Below, piece after piece: positions 34,547 to 42,357 of a stretch of DNA of 64,000 bases; position 1 is the stretch's first letter, and each line of letters opens with the position of its first letter. Both the position numbers and the translations under genes were made by a program. The notes under the pieces are model-generated. The model did no database searches. It saw only the letters and a list, made by a program, of their open reading frames with translations, and was not told where the DNA came from. The stretch spans positions 2,162,501-2,226,500 of the forward strand of contig NC_011898.1 of the NCBI RefSeq assembly GCF_000022065.1, given 5' to 3'. The DNA is from Ruminiclostridium cellulolyticum H10 (GTDB lineage Bacteria; Bacillota; Clostridia; Acetivibrionales; DSM-1351).

Positions 34547-35118
34547 AAAGGCCGCCCCCTTTGTTCTCTGAAACTAATCCTTGGTTGTATGTTTAAACTT
34601 TTTCCTAATAGTCTGTATACCTGTCTTTTGATTTCATCTACTCCGGAAACTATAGGCGTTTTTTCTTCTACAAGATTAAGCTCTGATGCACTTGGTACAT
34701 AATATTCTGATTTATGATCGCTGATTTGAGTACCATTATAGGTAAACTGCTCTCCTGCAGCACAATCACAATGAGCTACAAATGGCTGACTTAAAAGTTG
34801 TTCGTCCTTATACTCATATTGATGCCTATAGGTCAAATAACCTCTAGCATTACACTTGGGACAACTACAGCTAATGATTTCCTTGTTTCTGTTTTCATAT
34901 TTCCAATATTCTTGTAAAAATAAGGATATAGGTGGAAGGCTTTTGCTATCAGCTTTTTTATACTGATCAATCAACTTGTCACATTTTTTAAAATCGAGGG
35001 TTCCTATAGACTTCATCCATTCAACCTTAACACCGTCGTCACCAAAGTTATGAAATGTAAATACTGCCTGTAACCGCTTTATTGTTCTATCAGCTTCACT
35101 CTTTGTCAAAATACTCAT
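34543..35118 (-). CDS. phage replication-loader-like protein with zinc-binding motif
   Basis: The 191-residue protein has an N-terminal segment (TKSEADRTIKRLQAVFTFHN, DKLIDQYKKADSKSLPPISL) resembling the helicase-loader/inhibitor proteins of Gram-positive phages (G39P type). CSCPKCNARGYLTY and VAHCDCAAGE give a probable four-cysteine zinc site near residues 83-125. It overlaps the stop of the replication initiator by 23 bases, the order seen in phage replication modules (initiator, then loader). It would bring a helicase to the element's origin. The zinc site is unusual for that role, so the assignment is tentative. Confidence 0.5.
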   Translation of the reverse strand: MSILTKSEADRTIKRLQAVFTFHNFGDDGVKVEWMKSIGTLDFKKCDKLIDQYKKADSKSLPPISLFLQEYWKYENRNKEIISCSCPKCNARGYLTYRHQYEYKDEQLLSQPFVAHCDCAAGEQFTYNGTQISDHKSEYYVPSASELNLVEEKTPIVSGVDEIKRQVYRLLGKSLNIQPRISFREQRGRPF

Positions 35119-35842
35119 CCCCTATCTCGTCAAGTATATGCTGATTACTGTCTGTACTTTTTGACTTTGCCTGTATACCTTTTTGGTTTGATACCTCTTT
35201 AAGTGTAAATATTCCTTGCCAGCTATTTAATATTGATTGGTTTAGTACCTCAATCTTAGATTGCTCATTGTCAGCAAGCCTGTCCAACTTTTTAAGTAAT
35301 AAGTTTAATGCATATTCTGATTTAATTGGTTTTTTCAGCCCTTGCCTGAACCTTATAAATTCATTAATTGTATTTCTAAGGTCTGGGTTTGTTGTGTAAT
35401 TATCAACTATAAATTGAAAAATTTTCGTGTTATTATATTTAGTATTTGTATTAGTATTTGTATTTGTATTTGTATTTGTTGTACTGCATTTTTGAAGTAG
35501 GTCGTCCTCTATTTTTGAAGTAGGTGGCACTTCACTTATGAAGGTACTGCATTTTTGAAGCTCCTCTATTTTTGAAGTAAGTATATAATATTTATTTCCA
35601 ATTCCTGTTACAGTCTCTTTTTTTAAATAGCCTTTTCTTACCAATCCGTTTAGGCTATTTATTAAAGTTTTGTCATGTTTAACTTTACTTACATTTTTAA
35701 GTTGCTTGTAGCTAGGGAATGCATATCCTTTTACTTTGTTATTAAACCGTATTAAGGTAATTACTATTAATAGTTCTTCTTTGTTTAAATTCTCATCCTC
35801 AAATATGTAGTTTGGAATTACTGTAAAACCGTTTTCGCCCAC
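35096..35842 (-). CDS. phage-type replication initiator with Asn-Thr repeat linker
   Basis: The 248-residue protein has an N-terminal winged-helix domain (about 1-95: FTVIPNYIFEDENLNKEELL, YAFPSYKQLKNVSKVKHDKT, LVRKGYLKKE) typical of replisome-organiser or RepA-like proteins. A low-complexity linker of alternating Thr and Asn follows (about residues 122-134), then a helical C-terminal domain (IFQFIVDNYTTNPDLRNTIN, IKSEYALNLLLKKLDRLADN) of the kind that contacts the loader. The start is GTG at 35842. The linker is encoded by a hexanucleotide tract and may vary in length. It would bind the element's origin. Confidence 0.65.
   Translation of the reverse strand: MGENGFTVIPNYIFEDENLNKEELLIVITLIRFNNKVKGYAFPSYKQLKNVSKVKHDKTLINSLNGLVRKGYLKKETVTGIGNKYYILTSKIEELQKCSTFISEVPPTSKIEDDLLQKCSTTNTNTNTNTNTNTKYNNTKIFQFIVDNYTTNPDLRNTINEFIRFRQGLKKPIKSEYALNLLLKKLDRLADNEQSKIEVLNQSILNSWQGIFTLKEVSNQKGIQAKSKSTDSNQHILDEIGDEYFDKE
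35443..35480. repeat. hexanucleotide tandem repeat (GTATTT)n in the initiator gene
   Basis: About six copies of GTATTT (one with a change) encode the Asn-Thr run on the minus strand. The unit is a multiple of three, so slippage changes linker length without breaking the frame. Confidence 0.9.
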
Positions 35843-35854
35843 TAAACCACCGCC

Positions 35855-36097
35855 CTAAATCTTTCTGAGCTTACCATATTGGTTTTTGTCTGCAATATTT
35901 TCCTCCATTACCGGGTTTTTAAGCCACTCTTCAAACCAATCAACATTTATTAAGTATTTTGCTCCAATCTTTACAAATTTGATTTTCCCCTGTTTCAATA
36001 AACTTCTTAACATTGTTGGGTTTACTGCTGTCTGTGGATCGTTTTCCTTAAAGTATGCCACCGTTTGTTCAACTGTTCTCATTTTAGTCGTTGCCAT
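35855..36097 (-). CDS. excisionase-like helix-turn-helix protein, 80 aa
   Basis: The small protein has a winged helix pattern: VNPTMLRSLLKQGKIKFVKI then GAKYLINVDWFEEWL. This matches excisionase/MerR-like DNA-binding modules that bend DNA or act as repressors. AGGGAGG precedes the ATG. It lies three bases downstream of a second such gene, and both are divergent from the integrase side. One of the pair is likely the excision factor for the integrase at 37398 and the other a regulator. Confidence 0.72.
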   Translation of the reverse strand: MATTKMRTVEQTVAYFKENDPQTAVNPTMLRSLLKQGKIKFVKIGAKYLINVDWFEEWLKNPVMEENIADKNQYGKLRKI

Positions 36098-36100
36098 TTT

Positions 36101-36325
36101 CTAAGCCTCCCTTTTACTTTTACTCAGTTCCCCTGTATTAGCTTCCATCCAGTGAAGAAAAGCTTCTTTAGGTACTACAATGCGTTTCCCAATACGCAAA
36201 GAAGGGAACCCTTGACTGTTCATCAAGTTGTAGGCTCCTGCCTTGGAAATGTTTAAACAAGATGCGACATCGTCACTGTTTAATGAAATTGGCAATTCTT
36301 CAGTGCTTTTGTATTTTATATCCAT
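36101..36325 (-). CDS. AlpA/excisionase-like helix-turn-helix protein, 74 aa
   Basis: The helix-turn-helix type 17 pattern is clear: LNSDDVASCLNISKAGAYNL, then SLRIGKRIVVPKEAFLHWM. Start at ATG 36325 is supported by AGGAGGAG; a GTG six bases upstream lies inside that site. It is the first gene of the leftward phage-like operon and faces the array of ATTACA motifs at 36375-36474, so it may autoregulate. Confidence 0.75.
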   Translation of the reverse strand: MDIKYKSTEELPISLNSDDVASCLNISKAGAYNLMNSQGFPSLRIGKRIVVPKEAFLHWMEANTGELSKSKREA

Positions 36326-36374
36326 ATACACTCCTCCTTTTGATTGATTTTTATTTTTTTATTAGATATAATGT

Positions 36375-36474
36375 ATGTAATAGATGTAATAGTTTATTGC
36401 AATTAATACATTACACCTTAAACATATTATAACGTAATATATTTTAACATTACAACTATTACAATATATTACAT
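36375..36474. promoter_or_regulatory. divergent control region with repeated ATTACA/TGTAAT motifs
   Basis: Two perfect tandem copies of ATGTAATAG (36375-36392) and at least four ATTACA motifs on the opposite strand (near 36409, 36449, 36458, 36468) fill the space between the leftward operon and the rightward gene at 36487. They look like operators for an element repressor. Confidence 0.5.
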
Positions 36475-36486
36475 AGGAGATTTTTT

Positions 36487-37332
36487 ATGAAAAACATTAT
36501 TTATGCAAAAAATATTAGAGCTTCTATATATAAACCTAAAAAGTGTGAAATTATATCCATTAACGGTATTACTTACATAGGTGGATCAAATAGTATAAAA
36601 GAATATTCGGAAGCAGTTTTAAAAAATAGTGCTGATATAGAACAAATTATTTCTAGAGCTATGGAAGTTGAGAAAATGATTGAGTATGATGCTTTTTCAA
36701 TAAAAGAAGATATTTTACTAAGGTATATTAAACTAGGAGAGATTTTAGACAAAATGGGAATTGTAGACAAGTTTTATAGTAACTCTGAATGCACATGTAT
36801 GATTGAGAGTCTTGATGACCTTAAGGACGACTCTTTTGAATACTTTACAAGCCCTGAAAATAAAGAGTTAATTGACAATAGCATTTTGGATTTTGTAAAT
36901 GATTTTGGTCTTGTCGGTGTTAATGATATTCAAGATTATTTTTGGGGTGTTAATTCTCTTGGGGAATTAGACAATTTTACTATTTCCATTATTGCTGAGC
37001 CTATTTCACTGATAGTAAATGACATTTGTTGCTTTTATTCTTTTGTAAAACATGCTAATCCAGAATACGATATGGATTTTGATATTAAAGTTTCCTTATA
37101 TTGCAATCAAAATAAAGTGTGGAAGTCAGAGTATGTATTTAAATCACTATGGCACTTAATAAGATATTCTCTTGTATCTACGTTAACGAGTGATGGAGAA
37201 GGATTAAGACAATGTCCACAATGTAATTCTTGGTTTATTCCGAGCAACCCTAAGGCCGAATATTGCTCTGCAGCTTGTAGAAATAGATATAATGTTTATA
37301 AGTGTAGGAAAGCCAAAAAAGAAAACCAGTAA
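36487..37332 (+). CDS. hypothetical protein with C-terminal CGNR-like zinc finger, 281 aa
   Basis: The long N-terminal region has no recognisable domain. The last 45 residues contain RQCPQCNSWFIPSNPKAEYC followed by SAACRNRYNVYKCRKAKK, the CxxC...CxxxC(R/G)NR arrangement of CGNR-type zinc fingers, which bind nucleic acid. AGGAGATTT precedes the ATG. It is transcribed toward the integrase and away from the excisionase-like genes, the place where integrative elements usually keep their repressor. A regulatory role is therefore plausible but unproven. Confidence 0.6.
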   Translation: MKNIIYAKNIRASIYKPKKCEIISINGITYIGGSNSIKEYSEAVLKNSADIEQIISRAMEVEKMIEYDAFSIKEDILLRYIKLGEILDKMGIVDKFYSNSECTCMIESLDDLKDDSFEYFTSPENKELIDNSILDFVNDFGLVGVNDIQDYFWGVNSLGELDNFTISIIAEPISLIVNDICCFYSFVKHANPEYDMDFDIKVSLYCNQNKVWKSEYVFKSLWHLIRYSLVSTLTSDGEGLRQCPQCNSWFIPSNPKAEYCSAACRNRYNVYKCRKAKKENQ

Positions 37333-37397
37333 TATAAGTTCTTACAAGAAATTGTCTGAATCTACTTTATATAAAACATAAACAAGGAGTGATAACC

Positions 37398-38639
37398 ATG
37401 GCCAGCATAAGACAAAGAGGAGAAAACTCATTTCAGGTAACTGTTTCAAATGGATACGATAGTAAAGGCAAAAAACTCTTAAAAACAAAGACAATAAACA
37501 TAGACCCTCGATTAACAGAAAAACAGAGAGAAAAAGAACTTCAAAAACAAGTTGTATTATTTGAAGAAGAAGTTAAATCCGGTTCTTACTATGAACCAAC
37601 TAAAATGACTATGTCTGAATTTATTGAATTATGGCTTGATAAGAAGAAAAACAACATTGAAAGTAAGACACATCAAGGTTATTCCGGACTTTTAAAAGGT
37701 AGGGTTTTAAAAGTTATGGGTGATACTAAGATAATAGACTTAAAACCTCTTCATCTTATTAACTTTTACGAGAATCTTCAAGAATTAGGCATCAGAGAAG
37801 ATGGCCGGGAAGGAAAATTATCGACTAATTCTATCTTGCACTATCATAGAGCTTTAAATGCCATGTTTGGTGATGGTGTTCGTTGGGGGCTAATTAAAGA
37901 AAACCCATGTTCAAAGGTTAGACCACCTAAAGTAGTGAAAAAAGAAATGAGCTGTCTTGACGAAGACCAAATTCCCCAACTAATAAGCGCTTTATGCAAT
38001 GAACCTATAGACATAAGCACTTTTATTACATTAGACTTGGTAACAGGCTTAAGACGTGGAGAGTTATGTGGACTCCAGTGGGATAATGTTAATTTAAAAG
38101 ATAATACAATAGTAGTAGAACAGGCTGTAAGTTATACCCCTGAAACCGGTACTATAATAAAAACTCCGAAAACCAAGTCATCTATTAGAAAGATTACTAT
38201 TCCTAAAACAACAAGTGACCTATTATCTATATATCGTAAGTGGTGGCTTGAACAAAAAATAAAAGTAGGCGACCAATGGCAAAAATCTGCTAGAGAAGAG
38301 GTTGAAAAGAACGGACAAACATGGGAAGATCCTGAGTATTTATTTACTACTTGGGACGGTTACGTTATGCATCCAGACACTTTAACTAAAACTTTTAAAA
38401 AATTTATTAAAAGAAACAATTTACCCGATATAAGGCTCCACGACCTAAGACATACAGCTGCTACAATGTTAATCCATGCAGGATTAAACATCAGGGCTGT
38501 TGCCGCCAGAATGGGGCATGAAAACCCCAACGTTACATTAGCAATATACTCACATGCCCTGCTCAGTGCAGACAAACAAGCTGCTGACGTAATGGGAAAT
38601 TTGATAAAAAAGAAACCCCAAAATGAAAAAGTTGAATAA
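37398..38639 (+). CDS. int: tyrosine-type site-specific integrase
   Basis: The protein has about 413 residues. An N-terminal AP2-like arm-binding domain (MASIRQRGENSFQVTVSNGY) is followed by a SAM-like core-binding domain (MTMSEFIELWLDKKKN...). The catalytic domain has Arg in LVTGLRRGELCGLQW, the His-x-x-Arg box in IRLHDLRHTAATMLIHAG, His in RMGHENPNVT and the nucleophile Tyr in LAIYSHAL. AAGGAGTGAT precedes ATG 37398. The gene ends 172 bp from the 3' end of tRNA-Thr, the usual attachment arrangement, so this enzyme probably integrated the 29-38.6 kb module there. It is intact. Confidence 0.92.
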   Translation: MASIRQRGENSFQVTVSNGYDSKGKKLLKTKTINIDPRLTEKQREKELQKQVVLFEEEVKSGSYYEPTKMTMSEFIELWLDKKKNNIESKTHQGYSGLLKGRVLKVMGDTKIIDLKPLHLINFYENLQELGIREDGREGKLSTNSILHYHRALNAMFGDGVRWGLIKENPCSKVRPPKVVKKEMSCLDEDQIPQLISALCNEPIDISTFITLDLVTGLRRGELCGLQWDNVNLKDNTIVVEQAVSYTPETGTIIKTPKTKSSIRKITIPKTTSDLLSIYRKWWLEQKIKVGDQWQKSAREEVEKNGQTWEDPEYLFTTWDGYVMHPDTLTKTFKKFIKRNNLPDIRLHDLRHTAATMLIHAGLNIRAVAARMGHENPNVTLAIYSHALLSADKQAADVMGNLIKKKPQNEKVE

Positions 38640-38773
38640 ATTTAATAACTAAAACCTTAGGACATTTCGTTTATGAAGTGTCTATATATTTTATAAATTC
38701 TTATAAAATTCAGTATCTTTAGTAGTCAAATAGTAGTCAAATCAATCATCAACAATAAAATATACTTAAAACC

Positions 38774-38806
38774 AAAACCCCTCAAAGCTTTATGCCTCAA
38801 GGGGTT
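38774..38806 (-). terminator. intrinsic terminator of tRNA-Thr
   Basis: AACCCCT...AGGGGTT forms a stem just beyond the CCA end, with TTTTGGTTTT following on the minus strand. Confidence 0.75.
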
Positions 38807-38810
38807 AAAA

Positions 38811-38886
38811 TGGAGCTGGTAAGCGGAATCGAACCGCTGACCTGCTGATTACGAATCAGCTGCACTACCGACTGTGCTATACCAGC
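38811..38886 (-). tRNA. tRNA-Thr (anticodon CGU)
   Basis: A 76-nt cloverleaf is read on the minus strand: acceptor stem GCTGGTA/TACCAGC, D arm GCAC...GTGC, anticodon stem CTGA/TCAG with loop TTCGTAA, T arm AGCGG-TTCGATT-CCGCT, and an encoded CCA end. Anticodon CGT reads ACG (Thr). The 3' end faces the integrase gene, so it is the likely attachment site. Confidence 0.95.
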
Positions 38887-38915
38887 ATATATTCAATTTT
38901 TTGTCTGCATCCTAT

Positions 38916-38944
38916 ATATTAACACGAAATTATCTTATGTTCAA
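38916..38944 (-). promoter_or_regulatory. tRNA-Thr promoter; -35 box equals an IS481 target duplication
   Basis: TTGAAC (38939-38944 on the complement) and TAATAT (38916-38921) are 17 bp apart. The -35 hexamer is exactly the GTTCAA that the adjacent IS481-type copy duplicated, so insertion kept the promoter intact. Confidence 0.7.
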
Positions 38945-40238
38945 TTGCTAGAGAATTGACTTCACTTGACAGTATCTGAATAATGTTGGGCAATATCTCC
39001 TCTGGACAATAATTAAATTGTAGGAGGAGATTTCAATTATGACAGCACAAGATCGTATAGTTAAAAACAAAATGAGCCTGATTGAGTTGGCCGAATATCT
39101 TCAAAACGTAAGTGAAGCATGTAAAATTCATGGAGTCAGCAGACAGCACTTCTATGATATTAAGAAAGCTTACGAGGAAAATGGTCTGGAAGGATTAAAG
39201 GACAAGACCAGAAGAAAGCCTTGTATGAAAAACAGGGTTGCTCCAGAAACTGAGGAAGCCGTATTAAGAATAGCATATGAAAAGCCGGCATACGGGCAGC
39301 TCAGGGCAAGTAACGAACTGAGAAAACAAGGAGTTCTTGTATCAGCCGGAGGGGTAAGATCAATCTGGCAGAGATATAATATAGAAACCTTTGACAAGAG
39401 ACTCAAAAAGCTTGAAGAAAAGGCTGCCAAGGAAGGCATACTTTACACTGAAGATCAGCTCGCTGCTCTGGAAAAGGCACAGCAGGAAAAGAATATATCC
39501 ATAGACGAGATAGATACCCAGCACCCGGGATATTTGCTGGCACAGGACACTTTCTATGTGGGCTATATCAAAGGTGTTGGACGTATATATCAGCAAACTG
39601 CCATAGATACTTATTCGGCAGTGGGATTCGCAAAATTATATACAGCCAAGGTACCAGTAACAGCAGCAGATATATTAAATGACAGAGTCTTACCGTTCTT
39701 TGAGAATCATATGATACCGATAATGAGAGTACTCACAGACAGAGGAACGGAGTACTGTGGAGCACCTGAGAAACACTTGTATGAGTTATTTCTGCAGATG
39801 AACGACATTGAGCACACAATGACAAAGGCTAAAAGCCCTCAAACAAACGGTATATGCGAGCGTTTTAACCAAACAATTCTGAATGAATTTTATAAACCCG
39901 CATTCCGAAGGACAATGTATAAATCAGTTGAACAAATGCAGGAGGATTTGGATTTTTATATGCTGGAATACAACGAAGAGCGAACACATCAGGGGAAAAG
40001 GTGTAAAGGCAAGACGCCGATGCAGACATTTCTTGACAGCTTGCCTCTTGCCCGAGAGAAGCTCCTGAATGATCCTGCGAGTTAATTTGTAGGGTCTAGC
40101 CCGCCCGGCGATGAGGGCAAAAAAGATATCAGACCAGGCGCCGGTTTGACATAGAAAGGCACCTCCATATTGGAAGTGCCGAATAAACAAAACTTAATAT
40201 TTCCCAGAGGAGTGTCAACCCAAGTACCGTTCAGGACA
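38945..40238 (+). mobile_element. IS481-type element, copy 4 (1294 bp)
   Basis: A 6-bp GTTCAA duplication flanks it (38939-38944, 40239-40244). It lies between the tRNA-Thr promoter and the HAD phosphatase gene, just outside the phage-like module, which shows that spread is not limited to the module. Confidence 0.95.
39039..40085 (+). CDS. IS481-family transposase, copy 4
   Basis: This is the fourth identical 348-residue DDE transposase, with intact helix-turn-helix and catalytic triad. Its direction is opposite to the tRNA-Thr gene and the HAD gene. Outward transcription from its left end could still reach the tRNA, but no outward promoter was identified with confidence. Confidence 0.95.
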   Translation: MTAQDRIVKNKMSLIELAEYLQNVSEACKIHGVSRQHFYDIKKAYEENGLEGLKDKTRRKPCMKNRVAPETEEAVLRIAYEKPAYGQLRASNELRKQGVLVSAGGVRSIWQRYNIETFDKRLKKLEEKAAKEGILYTEDQLAALEKAQQEKNISIDEIDTQHPGYLLAQDTFYVGYIKGVGRIYQQTAIDTYSAVGFAKLYTAKVPVTAADILNDRVLPFFENHMIPIMRVLTDRGTEYCGAPEKHLYELFLQMNDIEHTMTKAKSPQTNGICERFNQTILNEFYKPAFRRTMYKSVEQMQEDLDFYMLEYNEERTHQGKRCKGKTPMQTFLDSLPLAREKLLNDPAS

Positions 40239-40258
40239 GTTCAATTATATTGTATGGT

Positions 40259-41083
40259 TTATTTTTTAGCTAAAGAAGGTATTATATTAAAAATAATTTC
40301 ACGCATAGCGTTTTCGTCATTACTTACAGTAACTATGTCAGCAGCATCTTTAACGCATTCCCGGGCATTACCAACGGCAATACCTACATCAGCCAACCTT
40401 ATCATTTCAATATCATTATCATAATCACCGACAGCGATAATTTTTTTATCCCTGTACAGGTGTGAATTTTTTAGTCTCTGCAAGGCAAAACCCTTTGAAA
40501 CATTCTTTTTAATGAGCTCAAGATAAAAAATCTGTGAAAAGAAACTGTCAATCTTATCAGATAAATTAAATTCTTCAAATGCAAGCTGTGCTTTTTGAAG
40601 GTTTTCCGGGCTATCATACAGAAGCACTTTAATCCAGTCCATTTTCATAACCTCATCAAGTGTAGTCCTGCTGAACACCTGTTTTTCATTCTCTACATAG
40701 GGGTCAACTATGTGGTCAGGTGTTATTATGTACATCATTTCAGGTGTGAATATTTCAACTACCATATTTTTGCAGTTATTTATGCAATAACTAATATAAT
40801 TCTCAACTGCATTCCTGTCCAGGAATGCAGTTTCCAGAAACCGCTCCTCTTGGAAGCTATAAATTCCTCCTCCGTTATACAGGATGCAAGGACCGTTTAA
40901 GACCAGATTTCTAACGTAGGGACGAATATTATCCTTTGTTCGGCCTGTAGCAACCGCAAAGCTTCCGCCGTATTTCATAAAATGGCTAATTGCATCTAAA
41001 TTCTCCTGTGAAATGAAATGCTGTGAATTTATCAAAGTACCGTCTAAATCGCTTATTAAAAGGTATTTATTGTAATCAAACAT
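40259..41083 (-). CDS. Cof-type HAD phosphatase
   Basis: The 274-residue HAD-superfamily (IIB/Cof) hydrolase has motif I ISDLDGTLIN with the nucleophilic Asp, motif II AVATGRTKDN, the Lys of motif III in KNVSKGFALQ, and motif IV GDYDNDIEMI. The cap domain lies between motifs II and III. Such enzymes dephosphorylate sugar phosphates, flavin or PLP with broad specificity, so the physiological substrate is unknown. The stop codon is 15 bp from the IS481-type copy 4 duplication, and the coding region is intact. The promoter region is at about 41090-41150. Confidence 0.9.
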   Translation of the reverse strand: MFDYNKYLLISDLDGTLINSQHFISQENLDAISHFMKYGGSFAVATGRTKDNIRPYVRNLVLNGPCILYNGGGIYSFQEERFLETAFLDRNAVENYISYCINNCKNMVVEIFTPEMMYIITPDHIVDPYVENEKQVFSRTTLDEVMKMDWIKVLLYDSPENLQKAQLAFEEFNLSDKIDSFFSQIFYLELIKKNVSKGFALQRLKNSHLYRDKKIIAVGDYDNDIEMIRLADVGIAVGNARECVKDAADIVTVSNDENAMREIIFNIIPSLAKK

Positions 41084-41184
41084 ATGACCTCACACAATTA
41101 TTATATTTTACCTGAACTATAAAATATAATATGGTTTTACATCTAAAAAATCAAGCATTTAATTATGTTACACTATTAAAATAC

Positions 41185-41217
41185 AACTTCCCACATAAAA
41201 TGATCATGTGGGAAGTT
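41185..41217 (-). terminator. intrinsic terminator after the DksA/TraR-type gene
   Basis: AACTTCCCACAT (41185-41196) pairs perfectly with ATGTGGGAAGTT (41206-41217). It lies directly after the gene ending at 41224. Confidence 0.8.
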
Positions 41218-41223
41218 ATAGTA

Positions 41224-41856
41224 TTAAGGAAGTTGATTCTTGTACTGCTGGTTTGATATCTTATCAGTCTCCTCTACATATCCCTGATTATCAATTTCAT
41301 TTGTATAAAATTCTTCGTAATCCGCATATCCCGACATATCCTGAGGGGTATCTGCACTTCCGTATTTTAGAAGGTCATTTAATTGGTCCAGACCTTCAAA
41401 CTCGTCATCTTCTTGCTTGTTCAAATACTTCCTTCCAAACGGGCTATCAAAAATTTCGTTATACTGCTGATCTGGCGTATTAATTTCTTCTGCCTCCTTA
41501 TCTTCCTGACATTCCATACAAAACCTTGCAGTAGGCATAACTTCTAGTCTGGCCGGGTTTATCTTCTTTTTACAATTTTCACAAATGCCGTATGTTCCAT
41601 TATCTATTTTTTTCAATGCAAGCTTAATGTCATTAATCTTTGTCTGTTCATGAACTTTAAGAGCCAGATTCATTTCCAGAGTATACAACTCACTTCCCAA
41701 TTCAGCAGGATGATTATCATAATTTGACAGCTCCGAAGGAGTATAGTTGCTCATCTCTCCCTCGTCCAAGTCTCTCATTTGTTCCAATGCAGTGTCAGCC
41801 TTTTTGGCCTCCTTTAAAAGTTTATCCTTGTAATGTAATAGCTGATTCTTGTCCAT
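41224..41856 (-). CDS. DksA/TraR-type zinc-finger protein (YteA-like)
   Basis: The protein has about 210 residues. An N-terminal coiled coil (HYKDKLLKEAKKADTALEQM) precedes a four-cysteine zinc finger (CENCKKKINPARLEVMP then CMECQ), followed by an acidic C-terminal extension with a DUF-like YteA segment (DSPFGRKYLNKQEDDEFEGL). Proteins of this kind bind RNA polymerase through the secondary channel. The Bacillus YteA branch is linked to sporulation, but its exact action is unclear. ATG 41856 has GGAGGGATC ahead; the frame opening at 41883 does not. It ends in a strong terminator and follows a small membrane protein gene by 23 bp. Confidence 0.82.
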   Translation of the reverse strand: MDKNQLLHYKDKLLKEAKKADTALEQMRDLDEGEMSNYTPSELSNYDNHPAELGSELYTLEMNLALKVHEQTKINDIKLALKKIDNGTYGICENCKKKINPARLEVMPTARFCMECQEDKEAEEINTPDQQYNEIFDSPFGRKYLNKQEDDEFEGLDQLNDLLKYGSADTPQDMSGYADYEEFYTNEIDNQGYVEETDKISNQQYKNQLP

Positions 41857-41879
41857 ATGATCCCTCCTATGTTCGTCCG

Positions 41880-42182
41880 TCATCTGACATTCCGACTGCT
41901 GTTTTGCACAATCTTAACTATATCACTGATAAATTCTCCAATATATGGAAGGTTTATTTTAACAATAATATTAAGAAAGTAAATGGCAATTGCTCCAAGA
42001 ATAGTGAATCCAATAGCAATTCCAAAGCCTCTTGCCAAACCGCTTACAAAATTGGCCCATAGCATTTTCCTAGGATGTTCAAGATAATAAACATAATCCA
42101 CAAACTTCATCTTTTCCATTTTCAGAGACAAATTATCAATTTTTTTGCACAGCACACTAAATAAATGATTTTTGTTGGCCAT
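41880..42182 (-). CDS. small membrane protein (DUF5665-like), 100 aa
   Basis: The first 45 residues are charged and helical (KKIDNLSLKMEKMKFVDYVY). A hydrophobic stretch follows (FVSGLARGFGIAIGFTILGA and AIAIYFLNIIV) that forms one or two membrane helices with small-residue packing. The pattern matches the DUF5665 group of Clostridia proteins. Function is unknown. It probably shares a transcript with the DksA-type gene downstream. Confidence 0.7.
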   Translation of the reverse strand: MANKNHLFSVLCKKIDNLSLKMEKMKFVDYVYYLEHPRKMLWANFVSGLARGFGIAIGFTILGAIAIYFLNIIVKINLPYIGEFISDIVKIVQNSSRNVR

Positions 42183-42296
42183 ATTTTATAAGTACTCCCT
42201 TCACATGAAAACAATTAAAATCTTTTCAATATAATTATGGTTGTTCTGTTTGGCTTTATTTATTCGTACGAAATTTTTCTAAAACATACAAAAAAG

Positions 42297-42337
42297 CATA
42301 CTAACCGTATTATCAAAACAAAAACGGTTAATATGCT
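42297..42337 (-). terminator. intrinsic terminator after aroB
   Basis: On the minus strand AGCATATTAACCGT pairs with ACGGTTAGTATGCT and is followed by TTTTTT. It lies 21 bp beyond the aroB stop and ends the ileS-aroB transcript. Confidence 0.85.
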
Positions 42338-42357
42338 CAAAATTCAAATTTGAAATA

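Noticed and set aside
35443-35480. CRISPR-like repeat
   Set aside because: The units are six bases long, contiguous, without spacers, and inside a coding region. No CRISPR array or cas gene was seen in the window.
38811-38850. Second copy of the tRNA-Thr 3' end (attL) inside the window
   Set aside because: I scanned by eye for GAATCGAACCGCTG and GGAGCTGGTAAGCGG and found only the tRNA itself. The other boundary may be outside the window, lost, or too short to see.
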